From an uncultured Prevotellaceae bacterium (GTDB taxonomy: Bacteria > Bacteroidota > Bacteroidia > Bacteroidales > Bacteroidaceae): 64,000 nucleotides of DNA. The notes under the pieces were generated by a model, which did no database searches, was not told the origin of the DNA, and worked only from the letters and a program-made list of their open reading frames with translations. The translations under genes were made by a program, and so were the position numbers. Below are positions 54,420-63,534 of this stretch, piece by piece (position 1 is the stretch's first letter; the number at the start of each line of letters is the position of its first letter). The DNA lies in contig CAMHJQ010000007.1 of assembly GCA_946185485.1 (NCBI GenBank), positions 50,162 to 114,161 of the forward strand, written 5' to 3'.

Positions 54420-56213
54420 CTACCTGCCTAAACCTTTCTTCTTAGTGCCATCCCAGTTGGTCAACTCGTCGGCATTGCCGTTGCTACCTCCAACAGATTG
54501 TCCTCCCATTGACACGCGCATTTCAGAAGCCAGTTGGCCGATGCGAAGTACAGCTGTGTCCCACATGAACTGAGAGATTGAACCGATGGTCTCTTCTGCC
54601 ATTTCAGCGATGCCACTGGCAGCAGTCTTACGATCGGTCTCACTAACAGGATTGAGACCTTCAAGCTGACACTTCGCAATGATGCCCTGACCGATGATAC
54701 GCTCGTCGTCGCGGCTAAAGATGGAGGCTCTGCTGTGGGCCCAGGCATTGAAGGCTGCAATAGCCTTGTCTATAACCGCGGTAAGATTTGCCCAATGGTC
54801 AAAAGCCTCTGAAGCACCAGCCTGTCTGACAAAACGCTCCATCATAGACAGTCGGTTTTCGGCTTTGTTGGCACGTTGTTCTTCACGATTAGCACGGGTA
54901 GCCTGTTCCTGAGCCTTACGCTCTGCTGTAGCAGTTCTTCCCTTCTCACGGGCAATGGCATTCTCATCCAACTGAGAGATGTGATGCTTCAGCCGTACAT
55001 TCTCTTCCTCTGTCTTGGCTGCAAGAGCGACTTTTTGCTTGGCATCGAGGTACATCTGCTTACCCACGTTGTTAATCTGCTTCTTGTGTAGTTTGGAAAC
55101 GCTGAGAAGTTGCTGTTGGAGAATGGTGACAATCTCCTTGGCCTTAGCATTACGCTCCTTCTGCCACTCTTCCCGTTTCAAGAGAGGAATAGGTGTGCTG
55201 ATATCCTTATTGATGCGACGAAGGGCATCATCAACAAGATTCTGTACTGTCTTGACCTCATCAGAACCTTTCATCGTAAAGGTCATCTCTGCAAATGGCA
55301 CAGCATCAAGAGACTCTTCGGGTACACTGGTGGCAGATAGCAAGTCGTCAATAGCCTTCTGGAGTTTGGTCAGCTTATTGCTGTTTTCCTTGATAGCTTC
55401 AATAATCTGCTTAGACTCAGCCTTCTTACGCTCGGTGAACTCTGCAACTTCCTTGGCACGAATTGCCTCCTGCTCTGCCTTGTAGGTATGAGCGTCACGC
55501 CACTTCTTGTCACTCTTCTTTCCGCGTTCCATCTTAAAGGTGTTGGCAAGCATGTCTTGAAGTTCCGACATATCATGGCGGTTGAGGTTGATGCACTGTC
55601 CTGTATTGTGGTCAGTCCAGTCGAATATGTAATGAGCATGGTAGTTCCATATCATAATGGTTTCGCCTTCTGGAACGTCAAGATACTTACCCTTCTCATG
55701 ATCCTTGTCGGTTACCACGTGCTCATGTCCCTCATCGAGATGCGCATAAATAGCCTTCGTCTCGATGCCGAATCGCTGTCTGATTACGCTTGCGAGTTCA
55801 TGCATCTGCTCCATAGTTGTAGACTCTGTGATGACGGCAACACCCTCACGAATAGGTTCGGCATTCTTGGGCAGCTTTTTAGGTTTAGACAGGTCTGGCT
55901 CCCATGCTGGTACCATCTTCTGAAGTCCAGTTGCTGGGTCAACAATCGGGTTGCCAGTCATGCTGTCTATGGCAGGTATTGTCAATTGTTTTCCGTCTTC
56001 GCCCAGTTTCGCTTTACGGCAGAAATGCTTTGCCGAATAGCGTTCCTTAGCCTTACGGATCTCGTCAGCCACAGACTTGAAGTCGGAAGACTCCCACATC
56101 TTGTTGAGGTGTGAATACTCGGAATGAACATGCTTCATCTCCTTCTCGCGCCTGTTGTGCTTCTCGGCACCATACTTGGCAGCGCATACATGAATTGAGG
56201 TCTTTTTACTCAT
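54420..56213 (-). CDS. MobV-type relaxase / mobilization protein
   Basis: A 597-residue plasmid-recombination/mobilization protein of the Mob_Pre (MobV) family that nicks oriT for transfer. The N-terminal motif is AEKHNRREKEMKHVHSEYSH (His-Asn-x-Arg motif, about residues 16-35). The metal-binding histidine motif is HLDEGHEHV plus YHAHYIFDW (about 158-205). The C-terminal half is a long coiled coil (about 260-470). No coupling protein or mating genes occur, so the element is mobilizable rather than self-transmissible. A truncated copy of its C-terminus lies 250 bases downstream. Confidence 0.88.
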   Translation of the reverse strand: MSKKTSIHVCAAKYGAEKHNRREKEMKHVHSEYSHLNKMWESSDFKSVADEIRKAKERYSAKHFCRKAKLGEDGKQLTIPAIDSMTGNPIVDPATGLQKMVPAWEPDLSKPKKLPKNAEPIREGVAVITESTTMEQMHELASVIRQRFGIETKAIYAHLDEGHEHVVTDKDHEKGKYLDVPEGETIMIWNYHAHYIFDWTDHNTGQCINLNRHDMSELQDMLANTFKMERGKKSDKKWRDAHTYKAEQEAIRAKEVAEFTERKKAESKQIIEAIKENSNKLTKLQKAIDDLLSATSVPEESLDAVPFAEMTFTMKGSDEVKTVQNLVDDALRRINKDISTPIPLLKREEWQKERNAKAKEIVTILQQQLLSVSKLHKKQINNVGKQMYLDAKQKVALAAKTEEENVRLKHHISQLDENAIAREKGRTATAERKAQEQATRANREEQRANKAENRLSMMERFVRQAGASEAFDHWANLTAVIDKAIAAFNAWAHSRASIFSRDDERIIGQGIIAKCQLEGLNPVSETDRKTAASGIAEMAEETIGSISQFMWDTAVLRIGQLASEMRVSMGGQSVGGSNGNADELTNWDGTKKKGLGR

Positions 56214-56686
56214 AATGTAAAAAATTGAAATTATAAAAGATAGAATTTATGAAATTCAGAAGATGCGTTGACGCATTTCTTCTGGTGAGAGAGTCCAGGG
56301 GAGAGGATTTCTCCCTGGTCGGGTTCTTAGGGCAGAAAGTCCTAAGCGGGGGTCTGGGGAGGGTCACTCCAGCGGTAGGGTTCGGAGGGGAGAGGTCACT
56401 CCCCTCGCGGTACATAGGCAGAGCCTGTGCGGAGTCCAGAGAGGTCACTCTGGCACACATAAGGGTTGACATAACCCTTAGTGTGCTACCAGTATTCCGT
56501 TGGAATCTGTCGGGCTGCGCGACGTGTAAGGCGCAGAACGGCTGTTCCGATGGGATGCTGGTAGAAAGTTCGCATAGCGATAGGCTATCGCAACTCTGTT
56601 GCGTCGGAAGGGGGTATAGGGGGCAGCATAGCCCCCATAACGACCAGTACCATATTGCAGCATTGATGTAATGCATATTTACAGTA
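56214..56686. other. Chain of hairpins between relaxase and DnaC-like gene (candidate oriT or structured RNA)
   Basis: No gene is accepted here. From 56295 to 56638 nearly all bases fall in successive inverted repeats. Those at 56354-56372, 56385-56406 and 56436-56453 share a GGTCA loop core with different self-complementary stems. A 14-pair hairpin with one bulge is at 56453-56486 and a branched one at 56487-56563. Smaller ones lie at 56576-56591, 56590-56602 and 56617-56638. Location next to a relaxase suggests oriT; a structured RNA is also possible. Confidence 0.7.
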
Positions 56687-57394
56687 TTATTGTTTTTCTG
56701 CATTATCCGTTGACTGTTGCGGAGTACGGAATGACGGAGTCTCGTAAGGGATGATGAGCATCATCTCATTGAAACGGTCGGCAATCCTGTCGCCGTATGT
56801 GCTTCGTATCTGCTTAGGTGTGAGATTGGTGGTCACCATTGTGAATAGCATACGGTCATAGCGATGGGATAGCAAGTCTATCACAGGAGTGACACGATTG
56901 CCATAGTCCATCATCGTAGCTTCCTCTTCGCCAAGATCATCAATACCCAGCATGTTCACATCTTGATATTGTAAAAGTTTATTGGGGTCAACACGTATCA
57001 ACCGACCAAGTTCTTTAGCACCAATAATCTTCATGCCGAGCGTCTCGAAAGAAGTGTTGTGCATGATTCTGATATCAAGATGAATAAGCAGACTCTGGAG
57101 AGCCTTCATCATAGTGCTCTTGCCGTTTCCTACCCCACCGCACAACATGATACCGAACTTATAAGTCGGACTGGTGAATAACTCTGCAATCTTCTTGATA
57201 TGTTCATGAAGCTCTGGTACATCTTCGTATGTTCTCCGTCGGAGTTCTATCTCCGCCTGGACTGCTGCTTCAATCCACTCGATTGCTTCATTAGTTGACA
57301 TGGGCAGTCTAACAGGCTCCCTTGTAGTCCTCTGGCCTATTATCTGAGATTTGAGTTGGGCCAGCTTTGCTTTCGCACTTTCTTTCTTGTCCAT
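56687..57394 (-). CDS. DnaC-like AAA ATPase (helicase-loader type)
   Basis: A 235-residue ATPase resembling DnaC/IstB-type helicase loaders. The Walker A KFGIMLCGGVGNGKSTMMKA is at about residues 78-97. Walker B is NMLGIDDLGEEEATM, and a sensor region FTMVTTNLTPKQIRSTYGDRIADRF holds the arginine finger area. Start 57394 (MDKKESAKAKLAQLKSQ) overlaps the upstream gene by 86 bases. An alternative ATG at 57301 lies just after that gene's stop and would remove 31 residues. It probably works with the DnaD-like protein in element replication after transfer. Confidence 0.8.
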   Translation of the reverse strand: MDKKESAKAKLAQLKSQIIGQRTTREPVRLPMSTNEAIEWIEAAVQAEIELRRRTYEDVPELHEHIKKIAELFTSPTYKFGIMLCGGVGNGKSTMMKALQSLLIHLDIRIMHNTSFETLGMKIIGAKELGRLIRVDPNKLLQYQDVNMLGIDDLGEEEATMMDYGNRVTPVIDLLSHRYDRMLFTMVTTNLTPKQIRSTYGDRIADRFNEMMLIIPYETPSFRTPQQSTDNAEKQ

Positions 57395-58097
57395 AATTGT
57401 TATTCTTATTGTGATACTTAATCCAGTTAAACACATAGTTACGGCAGTCATTCTCTTCCTTATGAGTAATCTTCCTTGAACGGAGGTCATCGAAGAACTC
57501 GTTTATCTTTCCCTTAAGGTTGTCACCACTAAGATTGAATCCAACAGCAGTCAGACGCTTTGAAAGACCGTTCATCCATTCCGTATCAGCAAGTAACTTT
57601 CCCTGCAATTCATCAAGAGTCAATTCCTTATTAGCCTGAGAGGGAGAAGGAGTAGAAGATTTTTCTTTCCTCACAGCATTTCTTGAATCTTCTTCTTTAA
57701 TATTAGGAAGGGGCAACGCTGGGGGCAATACCTGAGTCACTTGTTGGGTCATCACGGGAGTAATCATCTGAGTCAACGGCTGAGTCAACTCTTGTGGTTG
57801 CCCGTCATCCTCTTCCGAACTGAGGAGGAATGTGTATAAGGCAGGCTTACCCTTGCCGTCACCTTTAACATAGGAGATAAGTCCTCGTCGCATCAGGCTT
57901 TCGCGAGCCTTCATAATGTTCGGTTTACTGGTGCCAAGCCGCGCCATCAGCATCTGGGTACTTGCCTTGAAGGGTGATGCCCAGTGCTGGCGGTTGGACT
58001 CATGCAATAGGCAGAAGTATAGAGCAATCTCACTCAACGAACACTGGTCGTACTCGTTTTTCTGCCAGAAATAGATCAGGTAATCGTAGATACTCAT
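57309..58097 (-). CDS. DnaD-like replication/primosome protein
   Basis: A 262-residue protein. The N-terminus (MSIYDYLIYFWQKNEYDQCS, then ALYFCLLHESNRQHW) forms a winged-helix domain, with KASTQMLMARLGTSKPNIMKARESL as the DNA-binding part. A Gln/Pro/Ser-rich linker (about 95-150) follows. A C-terminal domain with KGKINEFFDDLRSRKITHKEENDCRNYVFNWIKYH resembles the short domains of Bacteroides DnaD-like proteins. Its start overlaps the stop of the DUF3853-like gene by four bases (ATGA). Confidence 0.75.
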   Translation of the reverse strand: MSIYDYLIYFWQKNEYDQCSLSEIALYFCLLHESNRQHWASPFKASTQMLMARLGTSKPNIMKARESLMRRGLISYVKGDGKGKPALYTFLLSSEEDDGQPQELTQPLTQMITPVMTQQVTQVLPPALPLPNIKEEDSRNAVRKEKSSTPSPSQANKELTLDELQGKLLADTEWMNGLSKRLTAVGFNLSGDNLKGKINEFFDDLRSRKITHKEENDCRNYVFNWIKYHNKNNNYGQERKCESKAGPTQISDNRPEDYKGAC

Positions 58098-58555
58098 GGC
58101 TCATTCACTTTATATTCACTTTCCTTCACCAGTTGCAAAGCCAAATCTGCATCAACGAGAATCTTACGGTTCACCTGCGTGATGGCTTCGTCAATGATAC
58201 CACTCTTTTTGATACGTTGAGCCGTAGATTTGCTACACCCGAAGAGCGTAGCAATACCTTGATAGCCCTGAACATATCTCTTCTTAGAGGATGGCTCCGT
58301 ACTCTCAACCGAGAGACTTTCCATCAGGACATGCTTCATCATATAAGCATGATCCTTACCCGTGAACTGCCATAATGGCTTATCCAAGAGAGCAACATAT
58401 TCTGGGTCATCATCTGAACAAGTTACTTTATCATTCAACCCGACAAAGGGTTTCAAAGGGCTTCCGGCAACAGCATTGCCAAGAAGTAACTTCCCTACTG
58501 CCTCATAGACAGAAGGGGAAACTGATTGTTGTGGTAATACACCTTTCTTATACAT
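58094..58555 (-). CDS. DUF3853-like helix-turn-helix protein
   Basis: A 153-residue protein. The C-terminal half GYQGIATLFGCSKSTAQRIKKSGIIDEAITQ with RKILVDADLAL is a MerR/excisionase-like helix-turn-helix, as in DUF3853 proteins of Bacteroides mobile elements. The N-terminal half is of unknown function. It heads the replication/mobilization genes of the element and overlaps the DnaD-like gene by four bases. A -7 box (TAATTTTG, minus strand, 58648-58655) is upstream. Confidence 0.75.
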   Translation of the reverse strand: MYKKGVLPQQSVSPSVYEAVGKLLLGNAVAGSPLKPFVGLNDKVTCSDDDPEYVALLDKPLWQFTGKDHAYMMKHVLMESLSVESTEPSSKKRYVQGYQGIATLFGCSKSTAQRIKKSGIIDEAITQVNRKILVDADLALQLVKESEYKVNEP

Positions 58556-58647
58556 ATCGATTCAAAATTTATATTCAACATAGTCATATGGTTTCAACCA
58601 GTGACATTAATTAATCGCAATGCATCCGTTCGAACTTAAATGCGCTG

Positions 58648-58655
58648 CAAAATTA
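58648..58655 (-). promoter_or_regulatory. -7 box of the mobilization operon
   Basis: TAATTTTG on the minus strand, 92 bases before the DUF3853-like start. No clear -33 box. Confidence 0.4.
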
Positions 58656-58731
58656 GTCTTTTGAATTTCTACGGTAGGGTGTATAAACAATATGCAATTA
58701 AACAAACCCTTTCTTTGGATTTGTTAACAAA

Positions 58732-58771
58732 AAAGGGACAAGATGACTCCTGATGAGCCTCTTATCCCTTT
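58732..58771 (-). terminator. Intrinsic terminator of the integrase operon
   Basis: On the minus strand AAAGGGATAAGA pairs with TCTTGTCCCTTT, followed by a T-run. It lies just after the stop of the gene at 58795. Confidence 0.75.
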
Positions 58772-58794
58772 CACAATAGGCTATAGCTATTACG

Positions 58795-59982
58795 TCAGTT
58801 TACTGAACGAAATATTGACAACCACCTATTAATCACCTTATGAGCATTCTTCCATTTGGTACAATTGTAATCTCTATATTTTAGATAGTCATCTGCAAGA
58901 AGAGTGTCAGCTATTTCCTGCACTTCAGAGTATCTTGCCTGAGGTTTTGTCACACCCTTAATATTTTTATCTGGAAAAGCCAGTGTAATTGCACGGTGAA
59001 AAGCTTTGTAGTCACGAACAGATATATGGCCAGTTTCTTTCAAAGCATAGAACAGATAGGCAAGGGAAACGGTTTCCTTCTCTTCATCGAAGAACTTGCG
59101 AATGAGTCGCATCAACTGGCTCTTGTCCCCAATACACATGTCTTCGATTGAACCGAAATCAGCCCGTCTACCTCCTGAACCTTTCACCTTGGCTAAAGTC
59201 GCATTGATGGTTTCTGCTGTTTCTTCATCCTCCTCCTTACTTTGTGCTACCCAGTCAGCTTTTGTGTCATAGCCATGTGAAACACTGGTGTTCACCAAGT
59301 CCCTTGAAAGCAAGTCGCCCATCATCTGACTTTGGAGATCCCAATTCTGAGTAATCATCAACGTCGAGAGTTTCTTCTGCACCTTCATCAGTCCATGGTC
59401 GAAAATCATAAAATAGCTAAGTGCGTATGCAAGCTGATAGTGCTTCTTTTGTTTAGAAATCAAATTCTGTATGAACTTCGGAACAGCTATTAGTGCAGCA
59501 GCCAGTATGACAAATGCAAACAGCGTCAAGTCTTCTGATTCGGTGTTAATACCATCTAAGCCAAATAAAGCCTTGATTTTCCGAGGCATCTTCCGAAAAA
59601 CTGAATCTGAAATCTGCTTGGAGAAAAGAACTTCCCCTTTTTGCAACTGGGGATTATTTACGTCCTCATATTCTCTCACCTCTCCCGAAGCAATGTCCAC
59701 ACTAAAACAATGATTCTCATTGGCACATCTGTCAAGCATGTCGCCATAAGTTTCAAAAATGCTGCAAGAAGCATCTTCGTCTCTATTTGTAAGACATTGC
59801 CATAGCTCCTCAATCTCTTCAGGAATATTCTCTGATACCACCTGCATGAGTTTCCTAAAAAAATCCATATTGGAGTTTGATGTTCTCTCAAAGTTCCTGA
59901 TAAACTTCTTGTAGGCGTTAGTATTCTGGACATGCCAGGCACTTACCTTCTCTCGTATAGAGAGCTTTATCTTGGTATTCAT
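58795..59982 (-). CDS. Unknown protein encoded beside the integrase
   Basis: A 395-residue protein of no family I can name with confidence; similar genes downstream of integrases occur in Bacteroidetes elements. One membrane helix (about residues 150-170, LTLFAFVILAAALIAVPKFI) divides it. The N-terminal 145 residues are polar and helical (NSNMDFFRKLMQVVSENIPEE). The C-terminal domain (about 240-395) includes KGSGGRRADFGSIEDM and KFFDEEKETVSLAYLFYALKE. It lies 18 bases downstream of the integrase gene, and a terminator follows it. Confidence 0.7.
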   Translation of the reverse strand: MNTKIKLSIREKVSAWHVQNTNAYKKFIRNFERTSNSNMDFFRKLMQVVSENIPEEIEELWQCLTNRDEDASCSIFETYGDMLDRCANENHCFSVDIASGEVREYEDVNNPQLQKGEVLFSKQISDSVFRKMPRKIKALFGLDGINTESEDLTLFAFVILAAALIAVPKFIQNLISKQKKHYQLAYALSYFMIFDHGLMKVQKKLSTLMITQNWDLQSQMMGDLLSRDLVNTSVSHGYDTKADWVAQSKEEDEETAETINATLAKVKGSGGRRADFGSIEDMCIGDKSQLMRLIRKFFDEEKETVSLAYLFYALKETGHISVRDYKAFHRAITLAFPDKNIKGVTKPQARYSEVQEIADTLLADDYLKYRDYNCTKWKNAHKVINRWLSIFRSVN

Positions 59983-60000
59983 CTTGTCAATCCTTTTGTA

Positions 60001-61539
60001 TCATGCCTCTTTACTCTTTTTCAACTTTTTCTCTCTCGCCATACGAACTTTCTCTGCTATGCGGTCTGCCTGCTCGCTAACGCCAACCTTGATATAGTTC
60101 TCAAACACCTTTTCGCTTTGGTGTCCGCTCATGGCCATCATTTCACGGGTATTGAAGATTCCTTGCTTGTATAGATTGGTGATACCACTACGACGGGCTG
60201 TGTGGGTTGATATCAAGTCGTACTTCGGCATGATGACTTCACCATGACTGTTACGCTCGAACAAAGGAGAGCCGTTGTGTTCCTGGGCATACTTCTTCAA
60301 CTTACCATACTGGCTGCGTTCGCTATCATTCAATTTCATACCTTTTTCCACCTTCTTGCCCCATTTCACGAAATTGTCTTCACTCTGCTTCTGACGCATG
60401 TCAATCTGGGTTACATATTTCTCTGCCAGTGAAGGAACGCTTTCGGAGAGTTTTTTCAAAATCTGCTTCAGATGATGGTTCATAGTGCGTTTATCAACTG
60501 TTGGGAAGTGATAATTGTATTTGTCACAAATCTCAAACATACGGTTATCAAGAATGGGAACCTCAACATAGGTGCCTGTTTTCTGTTGGAACAGGCTAAT
60601 AATAGGGGTACCATGTTCTGTCGTTTTGAAATTGTCACGAGTATATGACCCGTAGTCAGAAAAACGCTGGCATGAAAAGTTGCCAAGCAGGAACAAGTCT
60701 CTAACTTCGTCATCTTTGCCAGTCAGCTGCATCTCATACAGAGCATCAAGTTCTTCGTCCGTCAAATAGAGTTCAGCTTTCTTTTCGTTAGCTTTAACAG
60801 TCCTCTCTTTCCAGACTTTAAGGGAAACAGCATTAGCATTTATACCTTCTTCTGCTGCCAGATTGCAAAGTTTCCGAAAGCAAGTAACGTATTTAGATAT
60901 GGTCTTGGGCATCATTCCTTTCTTTTCAAGGAAAGTATAGAACTTGTCAGCAAAAGGTTTGGTGATTTCATCAAAGGTCATATCTGCCGGGGTATAAGCT
61001 TTTATGTACTTGCCAAAACATTCCCATACCACAACAGACGAGCGTTCATAGTGCTCACCGTTGTGATGAAGAATGTCTTTGTTCTTGATACCGTCAAGGA
61101 AATACTCGTAAAAACCGACAATCGATTTCATTTCCCGATTCTTCCGTTCCCTCCTTTCTTTTACCTCTTGCTCCTTTCTGTCATAGACTTCCTTCATGAC
61201 AATCTTCTCCACAGCAGCATTTAGCAGCATCGAATTGAGGGCTGAATTTCCGTCCTCTACTTCATAATGCACGTCATCGATGTCAATGCCGTTGGCAATA
61301 ACATCATTAATGGAGGCCTCTATCAGATCCAGTTTATCTGACAACTCCTTACCGTCTTTGGTCTGGCGGAAAGTTTCCCATATCTTAGCGGACTTGTTCA
61401 CTCGAATCCAAGTCTGAATATCCACGGGGATGTTTGTACACACCAATGCACGTATCATCGGGGTCCGCTTGCGTACCTCTATATATAAGTTAGCACGACC
61501 CTTTGTTTCCTTTGTCCTCAGAAAGTACTTTTTTGCCAT
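60001..61539 (-). CDS. Tyrosine recombinase / integrase of the element
   Basis: A 512-residue phage-type integrase that recombines the element with tRNA-His. The N-terminal arm-binding domain (to about 120) and core-binding domain (about 140-250, EYFLDGIKNKDILHHNGEHY) precede the catalytic domain. It shows Arg in NFSCQRFSDYGSYT (about 290), STHTARRSGITNLY (HxxR, about 445), MSGHQSEKVFENYIKV (His and the nucleophile Tyr, about 483). Its gene lies 184 bases from attR. A -7 box (TACCTTTG, minus strand, 61566-61573) is near the start. The length is larger than typical Bacteroides integrases (about 400). Confidence 0.93.
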   Translation of the reverse strand: MAKKYFLRTKETKGRANLYIEVRKRTPMIRALVCTNIPVDIQTWIRVNKSAKIWETFRQTKDGKELSDKLDLIEASINDVIANGIDIDDVHYEVEDGNSALNSMLLNAAVEKIVMKEVYDRKEQEVKERRERKNREMKSIVGFYEYFLDGIKNKDILHHNGEHYERSSVVVWECFGKYIKAYTPADMTFDEITKPFADKFYTFLEKKGMMPKTISKYVTCFRKLCNLAAEEGINANAVSLKVWKERTVKANEKKAELYLTDEELDALYEMQLTGKDDEVRDLFLLGNFSCQRFSDYGSYTRDNFKTTEHGTPIISLFQQKTGTYVEVPILDNRMFEICDKYNYHFPTVDKRTMNHHLKQILKKLSESVPSLAEKYVTQIDMRQKQSEDNFVKWGKKVEKGMKLNDSERSQYGKLKKYAQEHNGSPLFERNSHGEVIMPKYDLISTHTARRSGITNLYKQGIFNTREMMAMSGHQSEKVFENYIKVGVSEQADRIAEKVRMAREKKLKKSKEA

Positions 61540-61589
61540 CTTAATCTTGTTATAAATATCGAGTGCAAAGGTACAAAAAAGTTTTTAAA

Positions 61590-61619
61590 TTGATGGAACA
61601 TTGATGGAACATTTTTAGG
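61590..61619. repeat. Candidate integrase arm sites, right end
   Basis: TTGATGGAACA twice, followed by TTTTTAG. It matches 40781-40810 over 28 bases. Confidence 0.65.
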
Positions 61620-61722
61620 TTTTTATGAATTTTCTTGAATTCACAAAAATTTACAAACCTTTGTAACTAATTGAAATACAGTGACGTGTATGAACTTTCT
61701 GAAAATCATAGAAATTCATAAT

Positions 61723-61749
61723 GACGGTTCGAGTCCGTCAGGGCACCCT
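61723..61749 (+). other. attR of the integrated element
   Basis: 27 bases identical to 40692-40718 (tRNA-His T-arm and 3' end) except for one C to A change. This marks the right boundary of the element. Confidence 0.85.
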
Positions 61750-61752
61750 TCG

Positions 61753-61789
61753 AAAGCCTTGTAAGTCAATAACTTACAAGGCTTTTCCT
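61753..61789 (+). terminator. Chromosomal tRNA-His terminator displaced by integration
   Basis: AAAGCCTTGTAAGT pairs perfectly with ACTTACAAGGCTTT around CAATA, followed by T residues. It resembles the hairpin at 40727-40757. Confidence 0.8.
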
Positions 61790-61902
61790 TTTATTCTTCA
61801 AGTTTGGTAATTAACTTAATTTTAACTTAAATCATCCCGTTTTTTTGTTAAAACAAAGAATATTGGCGCAAAATTGGCGCAAAAGTCACTACCCATTGAT
61901 CT

Positions 61903-63534
61903 TTAAACATTCTTATGTTTCCTCGCCAGATATTCTATTGCCAATACTGGCCAGAGGGGCACTTTGCGAATGTTGGTTCTGACGGCGGGGATATCACACA
62001 ACAAGAAGATGGATGCTAGCAGTAGGGCGAACCAGATGACGTAACCATACACCTGTTTAATAGCCACAAGCATCATGGAGTGGAGATAGCTGTCGCCCAT
62101 GAACGCCCCGAAATCAAATTGTGAGAGGTCGAGGTTTGTGAGTGTCAGCTGACGACCATAGTTCATCATGTCCTCATTCAGGAAATGCGAGAAGATGGTG
62201 GTATAGAAACCATAGCCCATAGCACCACCAAGATACATGTGCGGGATGTTGAACACGAACAGTCCCATAAAGAACATCTCAAGACTGGGTACCGATTCGT
62301 TCAAAGCCCACATCAGGGTTGGTGCAAGAACGCCATAACCAAAGCCGCGGAGCATGATTGCCATTTGGTATTGCTCGATGTTCACCGCCATACCCAACGT
62401 GGAATACATCAGCAAGGCGTAAGCGCTGATGGAGAGGAAGGCTATACCTATCAGTTTCCATACCTTCCACTTCTGAACCTTCAACCAGTAGAGATCGAGC
62501 GCTATACCCAGGAACATGCCTGGCAATGCCCACATATATTGACTCTCCTTGGTGAGTTCTTCCAATCCGACGACCTCTGTATAGAGTATCTCTTCAAGTG
62601 TATGCTCGGCACCGAAAGCCAGCTCTGCCAATATGGTAACAATGAGAATGGGTACCACGTTGCGGCATTTCAGCAGGCGAAGCTCGACGTATGGATAGCG
62701 ATTGTGAATCAGTCGGTAGAGGGTGAGTCCTGCAAAGATGAGTGTAAAAGCTCCCAGCACTCTGATGTGCTGACTGGCAAACCATCTGTAGTGATCACCA
62801 TAGACAAAGATGTACGAGAACAGAAGCATCGTGACGCAGATGAGCAGTGCTCCCTGCCAGTCGGTCCCCTTCAGCGAGAACCTGTTGGGCATAGGACAGA
62901 ACGGACGACACAGAACAATCTGTGTCAGCAGCACGAACGACATGGTGCCTACGGTAAAGGCGTGCATCATCTGCCAGGTAAAATGATGCCCCATCCAAGC
63001 AGCAAGCCATCCACCGCCTTCAATGGCCGTGAGAAGTATGATGTGGAGCACAGGGAAGAATACGGCGAAGTCGCGCTTTGGCGTAATCCACAACTGGATG
63101 TTGCTCATGCACTCGAATGTTCCTTGAATCTTGGCAATGCCTGCAATGAAACATGCCACAACGAGTACAGGCATCGACTGACTATGCATCGTGATGACGT
63201 TGCAGATGCCCATGACGATGGCCGAGGTGCAAAGCAACTGCTGATTGGTGAAGCGGAACTTCATTCTGAACAGCATAGGAAACCACATAGCCATGCCTGC
63301 AAGCGTAGCATAGAGCAGGAACATCACATCCTCAATCATGAAGTTGGTGGTGCCGCGAATCTCGTCGAGAGCACCGAGATACATACCTCCCGAGAATTGG
63401 AAGCACAGAGCCGTAAGGACGTAAATCCAAGGCTGCAACCTACGTGGCACCCATCCTTTCATCATCGGCATACAGAAACCCATGCCAGCAGGAGGCGGCG
63501 GTGCCTTCATCAAAAATTCAGTCAGTTTTCCCAT
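61903..63534 (-). CDS. DHA2-type MFS multidrug transporter (EmrB-like)
   Basis: An inner-membrane drug efflux transporter with about fourteen helices, 543 residues from the start used here. A frame extension upstream to 63552 exists, but ATG 63534 (MGKLTEFLMKAPPPPAG) overlaps the stop of the HlyD gene as TAATG, a common coupling signal. Alternating hydrophobic helices run through LYATLAGMAMWFPMLF, CFIAGIAKIQGTFECMSNIQLW and MLRGFGYGVLAPTLMWALNE. It forms a tripartite pump with the HlyD-family partner upstream; an outer-membrane channel may lie beyond the window. Confidence 0.88.
   Translation of the reverse strand: MGKLTEFLMKAPPPPAGMGFCMPMMKGWVPRRLQPWIYVLTALCFQFSGGMYLGALDEIRGTTNFMIEDVMFLLYATLAGMAMWFPMLFRMKFRFTNQQLLCTSAIVMGICNVITMHSQSMPVLVVACFIAGIAKIQGTFECMSNIQLWITPKRDFAVFFPVLHIILLTAIEGGGWLAAWMGHHFTWQMMHAFTVGTMSFVLLTQIVLCRPFCPMPNRFSLKGTDWQGALLICVTMLLFSYIFVYGDHYRWFASQHIRVLGAFTLIFAGLTLYRLIHNRYPYVELRLLKCRNVVPILIVTILAELAFGAEHTLEEILYTEVVGLEELTKESQYMWALPGMFLGIALDLYWLKVQKWKVWKLIGIAFLSISAYALLMYSTLGMAVNIEQYQMAIMLRGFGYGVLAPTLMWALNESVPSLEMFFMGLFVFNIPHMYLGGAMGYGFYTTIFSHFLNEDMMNYGRQLTLTNLDLSQFDFGAFMGDSYLHSMMLVAIKQVYGYVIWFALLLASIFLLCDIPAVRTNIRKVPLWPVLAIEYLARKHKNV

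Larger units (their letters stand above)
61540..61902. other. Right end of the element
   Basis: Holds the integrase promoter, candidate arm sites (61590-61619), attR (61723-61749) and the original tRNA-His terminator (61753-61789). No gene. Confidence 0.8.

Noticed and set aside
56249..56671. 140-codon plus-strand frame and 165-codon minus-strand frame over the hairpin region
   Set aside because: Both are odd in composition, overlap every hairpin and match no family I know. The hairpins explain the sequence better.
40719..61722. Insertion sequences or a self-transmissible conjugative element
   Set aside because: No transposase and no coupling protein or mating-pair genes are seen; only relaxase and replication-like genes, so the element is mobilizable at most.
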